DNA from: Panaeolus papilionaceus | Lineage: Eukaryota; Basidiomycota; Agaricomycetes; Agaricales | Length of the DNA: 64,000 bases | Assembly (NCBI GenBank): GCA_015501605.1 | Contig: JADNRZ010000038.1 | Location: 186,001 to 250,000, forward strand | Direction of reading: 5' to 3' | Part shown: in pieces, positions 1-10,143 of the stretch | How positions within the stretch are numbered: position 1 is the first letter of the stretch | How the letters are laid out: each line of letters begins with the position of its first letter | Translations under genes and position numbers: made by a program | The notes under the pieces: generated by a model | The model's database searches: none | The model's input: the letters and a program-made list of their open reading frames with translations, nothing else | What the model was told of the DNA's origin: nothing

Positions 1-68
1 TGGTTTTTTCTAGTTTTCTAGGGTTGTGACCAAGACAAGTGCAACTCGGTGTAGGGTGTCTGGTCTGA

Positions 69-347
69 TTACTTGGTATATTCATTCCACTCCTGATGTG
101 CGGGGCGAACTTTGAAGGTGTGTACATCAATATTGGCGGATGAATTATGTCAGTGAGGTTTCGACTTACGATCGATTTCCCAGGTCCAAGATGACCTATC
201 CTGGTTGACAACGTAGAGATATGACTGAACACTCTCGTGAATATGCATAAAAAAAGGAGGTGTTGAGTAAAGTCTAACCTTCGCGATGCTGTCGGGTGAG
301 AGTCTTCCGTCTTCGTCTGTGACGCTAATGCTGCGGCATGTGTCCAC
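69..347 (-). pseudogene. C-terminal relic of a short-chain dehydrogenase
   Basis: The minus strand encodes the last ~50 residues of an SDR-like protein: a DGRLSPDSIAK segment, an intron, SYLYVVNQDRSSWTWEID, a second intron with GTAAGT donor, then LRPAHQEWNEYTK and a TAA at 69-71. The same residues and the same two intron positions occur in the SDR gene at 60,324-61,415. Nothing resembling the Rossmann N-terminus is present above 347, so this is a detached 3' fragment, in inverted orientation relative to the 60 kb gene. It cannot encode an active enzyme. Confidence 0.7.
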
Positions 348-753
348 TTATATATCTATACCTTCCGTATCGCTTGCTAGCCTTCCATTTTAAAATAGTA
401 TATCAGCAGCGAGAACCTATGGCACCGAGCTGAAAATATGGGGAAATGTAATTGAATTTTTACCCTGGTCAGTTTGGTCAAGGGTCAGCTGGTACTTATA
501 AAGCACCAAACTCTCAGCATGCAATCTACAGTCATATATGCGCCACAGTGCACATGTTGGACTGACGATTTTCAAGTACTCATCGATGGGGGGTTAGTTG
601 GTTGTTAGCCAAGTGTTTCGCAGGTTGCGGAACACAGCCATCAATGCATCAATGATTCGTTCTCACATCATTGTGGCAGTGCATGAAGCCATCCAAAAAA
701 CGCCTTGCAACGTTTGAGCAACGCCATACACCGTCCCCTTGCCGACTTGACCA
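348..753. other. Intergenic, no gene seen
   Basis: Non-coding stretch between the SDR relic and the GTPase gene. I see no conserved coding segment or repeat; it presumably holds the GTPase promoter. Confidence 0.5.
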
Positions 754-2333
754 ATGAAGCAGCTGACGAAAATCAGAACTACTGGCCCAGTTTCTGTAGA
801 ACGGGTGGATACCATCCAGGAAGAAAGTAAATATACCATTTTGTAGGTTTTGTTCACTTTGAACTTTGACTCACCAGAGATTGATGACCCTATAACTGAA
901 AATAGAATTGTCGGCCAGACAGGCGTTGGGAAGAGTAGCGTATGTTTCGGAATTCGTAGGACCTTCAGTTGATAAATGTAATTCTGACCATCTTTTTCGC
1001 CGTTTCCTCTCTGACAGTTCATCGAAACATTCTCGACTGACAAATCGCTCGGAATCTCGAAGAATCAGCTGGAAAGTGTTACCCAAACCGTGGTTGGATA
1101 CAAGCTCGTCAACGTCGAAAGAGACCTTCAACGCACCACATATGTACCGATGTACATTATCGACACGCCAGGGTTCTCAGACCCCAAAATATCAGAAATG
1201 AAGGTCATCAAAATGATCCTTAAATTTACGCAAGACAAGTGCGTATTAGACATAAAGCTTAAAGCCGTTGATTTTTGAATGCATTCACGATAATATAGCA
1301 ATATCGGTCTCTACAACCGCATTCTTTTCCTTGATCGTATCACGGATACAAGAATGTCGGGGAGCAAAGGACGGAATCTCGATCTATTCAAGGCGCTCAC
1401 AGGCGAGAAAAGTGCGAAACGAATCACGATTGTCACCACTATGTGGGACCAGGTGTGGCGCGAGGATCAACGTGAAAAAGCGCAGGAGCGATTCGATCAG
1501 CTGCAAAGTGGATTTTGGGAGGTGTGTCTCATCGTTACTATATTGGATGGGTTTCTCTGAATACTGATGACGCACAGGAATTCGTCAAACAAGGCGCAAA
1601 ATTGGTAAAATTCGAGAATAAACAAGAATCAACGCTCGAGCTTCTTGATGCCTGGGTGAGTGGCTACCGGGGCGAGAAATTTGGGTTTGAGGCAATGGAA
1701 GCAAACAACCAGGATATCCACAGCACGCCGCTGGGTATAGCCGCATACGAAAATCTGGTTGAACGAATAGTGGGGCTCAAGCTGAGGCTGCAGTCCATTG
1801 AAGGAGACCTAGCCGACAAGTCCACAAGGGAGAACGCTGACCTACTGGAGTTTTTTCAAAAAAGCAAGATCGAGGCTCAGAGTCAGCTGAGAATGTTTCA
1901 GCAAGAGCTACTGGAGTTTAACCTTTCTCCCTGTGCGCTATCGGAGAACGACGATAAGTCAGGGAGTCCAAACGAGACCAGTCTGACTAACCAAGAAGCC
2001 AATCGCTCAAATACCTCACCTCAGCCATCCAACGAAGCTACTTTATCTGTGGGTCTCGCGGATCCTCCTCGCTCGACTACTGGCATCGAATCGGAGACCA
2101 TCTTTCTGTCCTCACCCCGGCAGCAGATGTCAATGATACCACCTGATGGCGAGCCATCGGCGTTTGGTAATGACCAACTGCTTGGTTCTGACGCAGGCAC
2201 TACGGCCGGTGTCAAATCTCAAACTTCTTCCAGAACCTTCAGAACTACCCCTCGTGGTGGGCGAATCATGCGTTTCTTCAACTGGGTAAAACAGCATTTT
2301 AGAGATAGGCGACGTTCAACCAATAAGCCTTGA
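754..2333 (+). CDS. P-loop GTPase (AIG1/MMR_HSR1-like G domain) with coiled-coil tail
   Basis: Five exons (754-826, 878-939, 1018-1238, 1299-1521, 1578-2333) give a protein of about 444 residues. The G1/Walker A motif GQTGVGKS falls near residues 37-44 and the G3 motif IDTPG near 93-97; a TTMWD segment follows in the position of the G4 loop. These are hallmarks of a TRAFAC-class GTP-binding domain. Residues after the G domain include a charged, probably coiled-coil stretch (LVERIVGLKLRLQSIEGDLA) and then a low-complexity Ser/Thr/Pro-rich tail ending in a basic patch. Agaricomycetes carry many such single-G-domain proteins of unknown role. All introns are short GT-AG and keep frame. The start at 754 is chosen because it joins in frame to the P-loop exon; an upstream start is possible. 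Confidence 0.8.
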
Positions 2334-3546
2334 TCTATTTGTTATCACCTTGTTCATGTACACATAGCTAGTCCCTCTTCATAATAAAATATCATCTCCC
2401 GACGCTAGGGGGCGTAAGCAGGAGGTCATTGGATTTGACTCAGAGGGACTCGGGCCGCTGTGCGTGTCATTTTTGTTCCAGCGATTGTACCGCAGGCTCT
2501 CGTATTTCAAGGTACAGTGCAGATAATCTAAATTTGCTCGAGGTTCAGGAACGAAGACACATGCTCACGTCGCGAAGGTGTTTCTCAGCTTGTTCGAGCA
2601 CGGGCATGATTCATGAATGACAGTAATCTCCAGGGAGATATTCACCTAACAGTTTGACATCTACTCAACAGGTACCATAGTCAGGGGGTTGCGACTGAGA
2701 AGATTGGCAGAGAAATGGTCCATTTTACTACGACATCACTTGTCTCGAGGTTCAATGGACGAATACCGGACACAACAGTCTCGTTGTTCAACCTCCCCCT
2801 GTTCATAGTGCGCAGCAAACAGTTGACTCTGTGGTATGACTTCTGTCATGTCCGGCTTCACACATACCGGCATTTTAAAGCATGACTATCGGAGCATGAC
2901 CATGTGCATATTCTTCGATTCTTCGGAGCACAACCTTCGAACTCCTGTTTTGATTTTCCCTTCCTGGTGGCTATTTAGATGACAACAGGTCATTCAAATT
3001 CTCCGCCGGTGTCGCATAAGAACGTTTATTTTGGGATCGTATGTTCGAGGATCATTTCCTTTTCAAGAATCGCCTCAAACTTCAGGGGGCACGAACCTGA
3101 GCACAAATCTGGAGTCTGGACAGGATAGAGACAAGCACTCAGGTCACTCATTGCACTCTCTTGAAATTAAGCGAGTGAAAATACCATACACATTCAAATA
3201 GTTTATTGATATGGAAACCATGATCTATCCTTTGTGATTGACCGTCTGGTGGGACCAGGAAATACATAGCGAACAAGGGTAATACATCTTTGTCCGTATG
3301 GGAAGCGTATGTCCATCGTTTACTGTCTATTAGTACCTCATTAAAGCGTCGGGCCGGTGTTTCCAAAATAGCATGGCAATGTACATGTGCGCCTAGAGGG
3401 TTTGGTGGTTATGGATAGGCTTTCAAACCACTCTCGTGTGGTGAATTCGCTGCATGCACTGGCACTTGTGCACCATGGTGCCACTGTAGGTATTATTTTA
3501 GGATGGTGACCCCTCTCAAGAAGTTGAAATCATGGGTCTGAGACGG
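2334..3546. other. Intergenic; 5' region of peptide gene 1
   Basis: No gene recognised. The segment about 2,820-3,000 resembles 4,320-4,460 (shared tracts around tcggagca and tttcccttcc/tttcctttcc), so the upstream region was duplicated along with the secreted-peptide gene. Confidence 0.5.
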
Positions 3547-3554
3547 TATAAAAG
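3547..3554 (+). promoter_or_regulatory. TATA box of secreted peptide gene 1
   Basis: TATAAAAG about 98 bp before the ATG at 3,645, in the context acggtataaaag. The identical context precedes the paralogue (4,916-4,923), which supports a conserved core promoter. Confidence 0.6.
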
Positions 3555-3644
3555 GCAGTGATACTTCCCTTATAAGGCCCCAGAGTTGTCAACTCAAACC
3601 TCCTTGAACACAACATAACAGCACTCAAACAGCACAACAGCATC

Positions 3645-3929
3645 ATGAAGTACAACCTTCTCACCTTCCTCAGCGTCTCACTTGCAGTTGTATCGCTTGT
3701 GAGCGCAGCTGCACTCCCAGATGCCATGGCAGAGAGTGAGTACATTATTCTGGACAAACGTTACCCTTGTAATTCTGACGCAGTTTGACCGGCAGAGCGT
3801 CAGCTTATCTGCACACTCCTCCCTCTTGGTGCGGTGTGCAAGACTGGAAATCAATGCTGCGGCTGGCCTATCAATGGCTGCTTTGGGCCTCCTGGACTCA
3901 ACGTCATCAGGCACTGCCAACCTGCCTGA
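3645..3929 (+). CDS. Small secreted six-cysteine peptide precursor 1
   Basis: Exons 3,645-3,735 and 3,796-3,929 encode a 74-residue precursor. An N-terminal signal peptide (MKYNLLTFLSVSLAVVSLVS) is followed by a short propeptide and a Lys-Arg dibasic site, created exactly across the intron, which is a typical Kex2 site. The mature part would be about 43 residues with cysteines spaced C-X8-C-X5-CC-X6-C-X11-C. The C-C-CC-C-C order is that of inhibitor-cystine-knot miniproteins, although disulfide connectivity cannot be read from sequence. It is not a hydrophobin (eight cysteines) and I do not recognise the family. It is predicted to be secreted; function unknown. The paralogue at 4,991 shares intron position, Kex2 site and cysteine pattern. 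Confidence 0.75.
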
Positions 3930-4915
3930 TGCCTTGAGCTAGCTAAGCCGTACAGGTGTCACTTTTCTCAACAATACGAAGAAATGCGGCGGGGAGCAAT
4001 AGTCAGATCGCGTAAAGGAATATATACTTCGAAAACCCACATTTTTGTACTTTTTTGAATGGATTCAGACCTATGATGGCGATAAACGCTCGAGTCTTGC
4101 ACCCTCTACGAGACTGATCGAAATATTTACGAGTCATCAGCAGCGCTGGGTCAGATTAGCGCTCATAGACTCATCGATAACATTCAACATCGTATTGTTA
4201 AAGTGGTGACGTGCAGTCGTTCGGTAAGATAAAAATATTGTACAAAAATAAACGTGCGTGCGTCGAGAATGATCCCAAGTGATCATCTACACAAGTTACC
4301 AATGTGCTCAGGAACCGGATAAATGACTCTGACATAGGAACTCTGTCATGACCTGCCTGATAGTGAGAAACAACACATGCTTAGTCTTGATATTTTTCGG
4401 AGCATAAACTTCAAACTCTTGATTTTGATTTCTCCTTTCCGGAGGATACTCAAATGACAATAGGACTTATAAATGTCCGACAGCGGAGAAGGAGATCTAT
4501 TTTTAGACGCGACACTACGTTCGACAATCACCAGCATTTCACTTTTTGTGACCCTTTCTGCATACACGGACCTGTTCTCTAGAAAATACTGCACAAGAGC
4601 ACCATACATTCCTATTGACTTGCTTTGTGGGTGCAAAGATTGAACAAATTTCCAGTATTTTGTATTTGGTCGTGTGAAGTCGCAGACCCACGGGTTGGTA
4701 GGAAAATGCGTGCGTGCAGTGAGAGTGTGAGCTTGTTCTACGTTCACCGTAAAATTGAGAAACTTCCAACCTTGTGACTGGATGACCATGAGGATCCAAA
4801 GCGAAAGGGTACGTGTGGTGATGGATAGGCTTTCGAAGCATAACCATACCTGACGCACCTGTTACGAATCTTGATCTAGGCTCAAAGACCTCTCCAAAGC
4901 CTACTCTCGAAACGG
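3930..4915. other. Intergenic between peptide genes 1 and 2
   Basis: No coding segment recognised. The part from about 4,320 repeats the upstream region of peptide gene 1 and acts as the presumed promoter of gene 2. Confidence 0.5.
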
Positions 4916-4923
4916 TATAAAAG
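4916..4923 (+). promoter_or_regulatory. TATA box of secreted peptide gene 2
   Basis: TATAAAAG 75 bp before the ATG at 4,991, same surrounding bases as at gene 1. Confidence 0.6.
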
Positions 4924-4990
4924 CCAGCAATATTTCCTTCATGGAACTACAGAATCGTCTACTCAAACAACCTCGAAAAACAGCAGCACT

Positions 4991-5266
4991 ATGAAATACA
5001 ATCTCTTCACCCTATTCAGCTTGTCGCTTTCGATCGCCTCACTCGTGAACGCGGTCGCACTGCCCGAAGCCATGGCCGACAGTGAGTACCATACTCGAAT
5101 GGTTTTGATACAGCCCTATCCTAATACGATATCCATAGAACGCCAGATTATTTGCACCGGCCTCCCCCTCGGAGCTGTATGCAGCACTGGCAACCAATGC
5201 TGCGGCTGGCCTACCAATGGATGTTTTGGTTTCCCCGGAAGCACTAAACATTGCCAACCGGCCTAA
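4991..5266 (+). CDS. Small secreted six-cysteine peptide precursor 2
   Basis: Exons 4,991-5,081 and 5,139-5,266 encode 72 residues: signal peptide (MKYNLFTLFSLSLSIASLVN), acidic propeptide, Lys-Arg site across the splice junction, then a mature peptide of about 40 residues with C-X8-C-X5-CC-X6-C-X9-C spacing. The 57-nt intron is a multiple of three without a stop, so a read-through isoform is formally possible; the paralogue's intron makes splicing the better model. Conserved core shared with gene 1: GNQCCGWP and HCQPA. Secreted miniprotein of unknown function. Confidence 0.78.
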   Translation: MKYNLFTLFSLSLSIASLVNAVALPEAMADSEYHTRMVLIQPYPNTISIERQIICTGLPLGAVCSTGNQCCGWPTNGCFGFPGSTKHCQPA

Positions 5267-5269
5267 TAA

Positions 5270-5556
5270 CTCAACGAGTCTCGAGTCGTACTCAGGAGTC
5301 ACGTCTACCAACATCTGCGATACGAAGAAATGCGGCAGGAAACCAGTCCACGGGCTTGGGCATGATATATAATTTCTAAACGACACATTTGTACCTTTCT
5401 GAGTGAATTTAAAGTGAAGTAGCGATACTTGTGGGTCTCAAATATGCTGAGATTTTAAAATTGTACGGAGAGCAACGTGCTACTATCTAGTGGGTAAGTG
5501 CGACGATTTCGAAATCATACTCCCGCCGATGGGTTATGCCCCCCAAATTTGCCATC
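5270..5556 (+). other. 3' flank of peptide gene 2, duplicated at 9.8-10.06 kb
   Basis: This flank matches about 9,795-10,055 at high identity (for example the tract around acgaagaaatg and ttcgaaatcatac). It marks the left part of the tandem duplication unit. Confidence 0.65.
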
Positions 5557-5559
5557 TTG

Positions 5560-5780
5560 AGGGAGTTAATGAATAAACTAGGTGGTAAATGACGATGTCG
5601 AAGGCATATCTTCAAGGTTTGGGTTAGTCTTGTTGTTTAATACGACAGTGGCGACCTACGATTGCCTCACGCTAAGTTGTTTTAGAACCAATGCATACTT
5701 AATGTCATAGTAAAGACGGAATCACCACGTACTTACCTAGACTTGTATTCTCTCGAGCTTTTCGAAGGTTAAATGCCATT
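5560..5780 (-). pseudogene. Relic of 7TM-ankyrin gene exons
   Basis: The minus strand matches the exons at 10,465-10,690 of ankyrin gene B: it keeps VATVVLNNKTNPNLE (B: VATVLLNGKASPNLE) and an exon end CAAGTCTAG|GTAAGT. Frame is broken and neighbouring repeats are absent, so this is the remnant of a third ankyrin copy left between peptide gene 2 and gene A. Confidence 0.55.
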
Positions 5781-5957
5781 AAATTAAATTATCAATTTCA
5801 TCGGAAACCTGACATATTTGTGGTAACATACGCTGACCTAAGGCACATACACGAACATACTCTTGGTTTGACTCTGAAAGTCCCTCAACTACGCCGGAGA
5901 TGGTAGGTAAGTCAATTTCTTACCCCCAAGGCAGTCGCCGAACGCCGCCCAGAATCA

Positions 5958-8644
5958 TCACCACGGTTTACCTTTCGTGATCTTTTCGCTAAGTAAAACC
6001 TCGATAGCCTCGTATTCTGCCACTAATTCACCAAAAGCCTCCATCTCCACCTTTCGTCGGCCGCATATACTGAGAGGAGTACCAAGCTTTCCGACTAAGA
6101 GAAGCGGTGTTATAAGTCAATGCAACACACGAAGATCAACGAGGATAAATGAGATACCTGATATTGCGGGATCCGCTTCTTTCTCAAGGAGGAGTCTGAC
6201 GATATCGGTAGCAGCGCAATAACAAGCAGCCTGGAGCGCTGACCCAAACTCTCCGCCTAGAGGAGATAGTAAATCGTATGGGTCCCATTCTTTCATCATA
6301 TGTGGACTCATACCTTCGATATTTGGGTCAGCCTTGTGATCTAACAAGAGACTAACAACACCAAAGGTGCTTGACGCTGTTGGCTCTGCTACTGGTTCAC
6401 TTGTTGTGTCTGAAAGGTTATAGGGTCTACTTAGTACTCGATAATTCACACAAAATTGGGGTCGCCACTTGCCTGGATGCTCATGGTTTTCACCGTTGTC
6501 TGATGATGCACGTCGCTCATTTGGTTTAGCCTCACGACCGATGACAAAGGTCCTTGACGCCGAAGAATCTGGTACCGGTTGACTCTTTGTATCTGAAAAT
6601 CATTAACATCTACTTCAGCCCTCGCACAAAAGGGGGATCACCACTTGCCTGGATCCTCAGGGTCACCATCTTTGTCTGATAACGCCCGTCGCTCAGGCGG
6701 GTATGCCGCTGCTTGAAGTGCAGTTCGATATTGCCCACCTAATTGGCGTATATGAGTGTCGGTTTTATAGACAAAATTAAAACGTATTCTCGCCTGCTCC
6801 ATTTGTGTCGGCTCCCTCGTCCAAAAGAAGCTCAACAACTTTGTAATGTCCACCATGCGACGCTGCTTGCAGCGCCGTCCCATATTTTCCACCTGGATAC
6901 AAAAAAGGCGTCAAGCGTATATGAGCTCGATTACTTGGGAACAGTTGGAATCGGTTCACAGACCTTGCGAGTTGCAGTCAGCATCGCCCTCCAGCAGCCG
7001 GCGCACGATATCAAGATGTCCTTTGGAAGCTGCAGCTCCCAGCGCGGTACCATATATCCCGCCTAAAGTTTCAGAATAATTCAAATTAACATGGCTCTCT
7101 GGAGGAGAAGCATTAATATTTGAATATACATACCTACTATCTTGGTATCTGCGTCTGCCATTAATAGCATGTTGACAATGTCGCCATGTCCTCCAAATGA
7201 CGCAGCCTGGAGTGCGGTTACCCATTGGGTGCCTATAATGCATATGGTAGTCAGCAGTGGACATACTATGTATCACCGTGAAACGCCAACCTTGGCCTTG
7301 AATGTTAACATCTGCATTGCGGATGAGCAGTTGGCTCACGACCTCTGTCTCTCCCTTCCACGGCGCAGCATGAAGAGCAGTTGCGTACTCCGAAGCACCA
7401 ACGGACATTATGACATTGACATCCGCTCCCTTCTTGATGCGTTGTACAAAGCCCCCGACATGTCCTACCGAGATATCGTTTTGTAGCAGGTTCGTCTCCC
7501 TTCGTCCTCGCGGTTTGACATATGGTTGAATAACTAGCCGCTTGATCACGTCTTGAATGGAAGGGAGAAGTACCAGTACCGCAAGGGTCTGACCAAATGT
7601 CCAAGTTGATTCGTCGGGGGTCTGAAAAACGCGATTGATTTGGAGTGTTGTTTCGATGTGTATGATCAGCCCTAAGTTTACTATGAGGTGGAACAGGAAC
7701 AGCTCTGGATGGTGGATCTTTGTCCACTGGGAAAGTTTTGATGCAACTTTATGCCGGGTGCTTGACCAATTTTGGTAATAAAATGCCGCTACAGCGCTGT
7801 CGGGACTCAGACAAACTAGAATCGCACCCACCGAACAATTGATTAAGAGGAGGCAGTATAGGACTAAAGAGAAAAGCCGGAAATCCACTGAAGATAATGG
7901 AACCCTTCGACCTAAGATAAATATTGAAACACACGTGACTCCATTTGGGTCCATCTCGCCATTGAAGGTTTCCGGTTTTCTCCAGAACCACAATCCGAGA
8001 GCACACATTAGAAGTGCCTGTAATAATAACAAGGTGGCAGGGTCCAGAAGGAGTAGCGTTTTCAATTCTTCCGAAACATATTGCCTCTCTGTATCAGAAA
8101 CCATGTAGAATTGAAGGTTAGCCGAATTGTTGCAAGAGTCAAGAAAAATAGGGGCTCAACTCTTATCATGGAGTCCGAGCTTCCACTCATCTCTCCACAT
8201 CTTCCAAGCTGATTTGGTGGTTACTGGATATCGTTCTTCCGCTGTCTTGGGAGCGCCCAAGTGCATTCGTACCCGAATGCGGTTAACCCAGGGGGACGGA
8301 GAGGGCGATTTTTCATGCATCTGTTGGTTGATCACGTGGCACGTACATGTACCTGTAAGAGTGACCCAAGATATGCTCAGGACAATGAAGGCATGGTACG
8401 GGGACAACCCAAACGTGGCCACTTGCACGAAAGCAGAGATTAGGATGGAGAATGACAGCATCTTGAGGGTGGCTGCTTGTGCTCGAATGAAGGTTATTTC
8501 GTCATCCGTAATCACCCCATCTAACGGCGCGCATATGGCAGAAAGCACACATATGAAGTTCTGGATATAGATGGCTGATCGCACTCCAACTCCAGCGATG
8601 TCTGGGTCAGAGGGCAAGACGAAGCTAGAGCAAGAAGCTGACAT
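5958..8644 (-). CDS. 7TM-ankyrin protein A
   Basis: Multi-exon minus-strand gene; ATG at 8,644-8,642 (MSASCSSFVLPSDPDIAGVG) and stop at 5,958-5,960 after ITKGKPW. The N-terminal half is hydrophobic with several membrane helices (SAIYIQNFICVLSAI, then helices around 7,700-8,050, ending with WTFGQTLAVLVLLPSI). The C-terminal half holds ankyrin repeats, mostly one per exon: motifs such as YATALHAA, GIYGTALGAA, GKYGTALQAA and GEFGSALQAA, each followed by a V(R/E)LLL-type helix. The exon 1/2 junction near 8,100-8,150 joins in frame through GATAAGA|gttgag...acag. Three introns (6,410-6,472; 6,593-6,648; 6,739-6,793) appear to use GC donors. The protein should sit in a membrane with cytosolic ankyrins; ligand and role unknown. 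Paralogue of gene B at 10,144-12,772. Confidence 0.7.
6410..6472 (-). other. Probable GC-AG intron in ankyrin gene A
   Basis: On the minus strand the exon ends CATCCAG and the intron starts GCAAGT, a consensus GC-type donor, and ends in ttcag before an exon beginning ACACAACAAG. The open frame continues only if this is spliced. Confidence 0.55.
6593..6648 (-). other. Probable GC-AG intron in ankyrin gene A
   Basis: Exon end GATCCAG followed by GCAAGT on the minus strand. The paralogue B and the relic at 5.7 kb have GTACGT and GTAAGT at the comparable position, so the donor seems to have changed from GT to GC in gene A. Confidence 0.55.
6739..6793 (-). other. Possible GC-AG intron in ankyrin gene A
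   Basis: Exon end GGAGCAG followed by GCGAGA; acceptor attag precedes GTGGGCAATATC, an ankyrin exon start matching gene B. Gene B has GTGAGG at the same place. Weaker donor than the other two GC sites. Confidence 0.5.
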
Positions 8645-9434
8645 AGAGGGAAAGAATGGTGTCAGGGTGGTGTAGATTTTTGAAAACGTCTTTATGTACT
8701 TAATAAAGCTTAGGGTGTTTGGCATCACTGCATACACGCCTATGCCTTGAGGGCCGCTTGACAGGTCAACCAGTTCAAGGACCGGTTGCAGGAACCGAAA
8801 AGTGAGCGCCTAAATGTCAATGACATGGAATACAGGCGCCGATGCTTTATCACAAATGATTTTTCAGAGACGAGTCAATCTCTTTCAACGAGTGCTTACA
8901 GGGTAATATTTACCTCCTTGCGCATCTTCCGATATAGTAAAACCGAGGAGAGGATGAGCATCGTGCCCAAACCTGTAATTTCGCTTTTGCAGTATGACGA
9001 AAAACGAGTCACGGTTACCACTTTGAAGTCCGAACATCAATACACATCGGGTCAACGACGTCAACATATTACACCAAGGTTAAAGGTGGGATGTCCAAGT
9101 TGGATTTGTTGGATAATCAAATGCACATTTGAGCTGCATTCGTCCGCTGCCATTAGTCCCAGACTTGTAGCGAAAGCTCATCTTCATGATCAAAATATAT
9201 ACGAACTTGCCTGGATGGTCCAACTGTATCGGAACAAGCTCCAAAGGAGTCTATTGTTAGCCGATCAAGCAAACTGGCTCATCACATCTTGCCACAGGTC
9301 GACGAATAATTGGAGACTATTCTTGTGACAACAGGGAGACTGATCTATACCTCTGTGAATAGTTAATGTATATATAGCTATGCCTCGACCACCCAATATT
9401 ATGGATACGGATATTTACCGGTTTAACTGAGATG
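8645..9434. other. Upstream of ankyrin A; possible membrane-protein relic
   Basis: The first ~150 bp resemble the region upstream of ankyrin gene B (12,780-12,920). Between about 8,900 and 9,000 the minus strand reads LGTMLILSSVLLYRKMRKE followed by a GTAAAT donor, which looks like the end of a hydrophobic helix of a fungal membrane protein. No complete gene can be assembled, so I treat it as a relic of uncertain origin. Confidence 0.3.
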
Positions 9435-9629
9435 TCAATTAGAAAAAGTATTATATTTTCCGCCGCCACTCTGGCTGGCATTCAAAATACATGTCCCATT
9501 ACGCGGGTGTACTGGGTTCTGAATCTTCGACGATGCCTGGGCTGGTGATGGTAATCTGAGCCTTTCGATGTCCTTGATGAGGTTCATGCCATCGATGACC
9601 TTGCCAAAGACAACATGACGGTTGTCCAA
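9435..9629 (-). pseudogene. Cyclophilin 3'-exon fragment
   Basis: The minus strand starts exactly at the last-exon boundary of the cyclophilin gene at 13.3-14.5 kb ([19 protein letters not shown]). It then lacks 28 nt relative to that gene, which shifts frame, and runs into unrelated sequence. Only the last exon is present. It marks the right edge of duplication unit 1. Confidence 0.75.
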
Positions 9630-9636
9630 ATTAGTA

Positions 9637-9810
9637 TGGATACAGCTCTAATCTAATACAGAACCCCAGGTTATTTGCACAAACCTCCCGGTCGAAGCTG
9701 TATGCAGCACTGGCAACCAATGCTGCGGCTGGCCTACCAATGGATGTTTTGGTTTCCCCGGAAGCACCAAGCACTGCCAACCGTCCTCACAACATAACGA
9801 GGCTCGAGTC
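9637..9810 (+). pseudogene. Secreted peptide gene 3, exon-2 relic
   Basis: Nearly all of exon 2 of the six-cysteine peptide is present, with the cysteine pattern kept (GNQCCGWPTNGCFG, STKHCQ), preceded by part of the intron. Exon 1, signal peptide and Kex2 site are absent, and the terminal stop is changed so the frame runs on into the 3' flank. The join to cyclophilin sequence near 9,630-9,637 is the duplication junction. Confidence 0.7.
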
Positions 9811-10143
9811 GTACTCAACAGTCATGTCTACCAACATTTGCAATACGAAGAAATGTGGCGGGAAACTACAGTCCACGGGCTTGGGCATATATATAATTTC
9901 TAAGCGACACATTTTTACCTGTCTGGATAAATTTCGAGTGACGCAGCAATACAGGGGCGGGTCTCATACATTCTGAGATTTAAATTGTACGGAGACCAAC
10001 ATGCGACTATTTAGCGGGTAAGCGCGATGACTTCGAAATCATACCCCTCCAATGCGTTACGCTACCTTCCACTGCAGCTATCAAGCCGGTCAACGCCTGA
10101 TTCTATTCCAAATCGAGCCAAGCAATTGGGATGTCGGCAACGA
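9811..10143. other. Duplicated 3' flank, no gene
   Basis: Copy of the flank found after peptide gene 2; the last part leads into the 3' end of ankyrin gene B. No gene seen. Confidence 0.5.

Noticed and set aside
3645..5266. Peptide genes as hydrophobins
   Set aside because: Hydrophobins have eight cysteines with two CC pairs; these have six with one CC pair and are much shorter.
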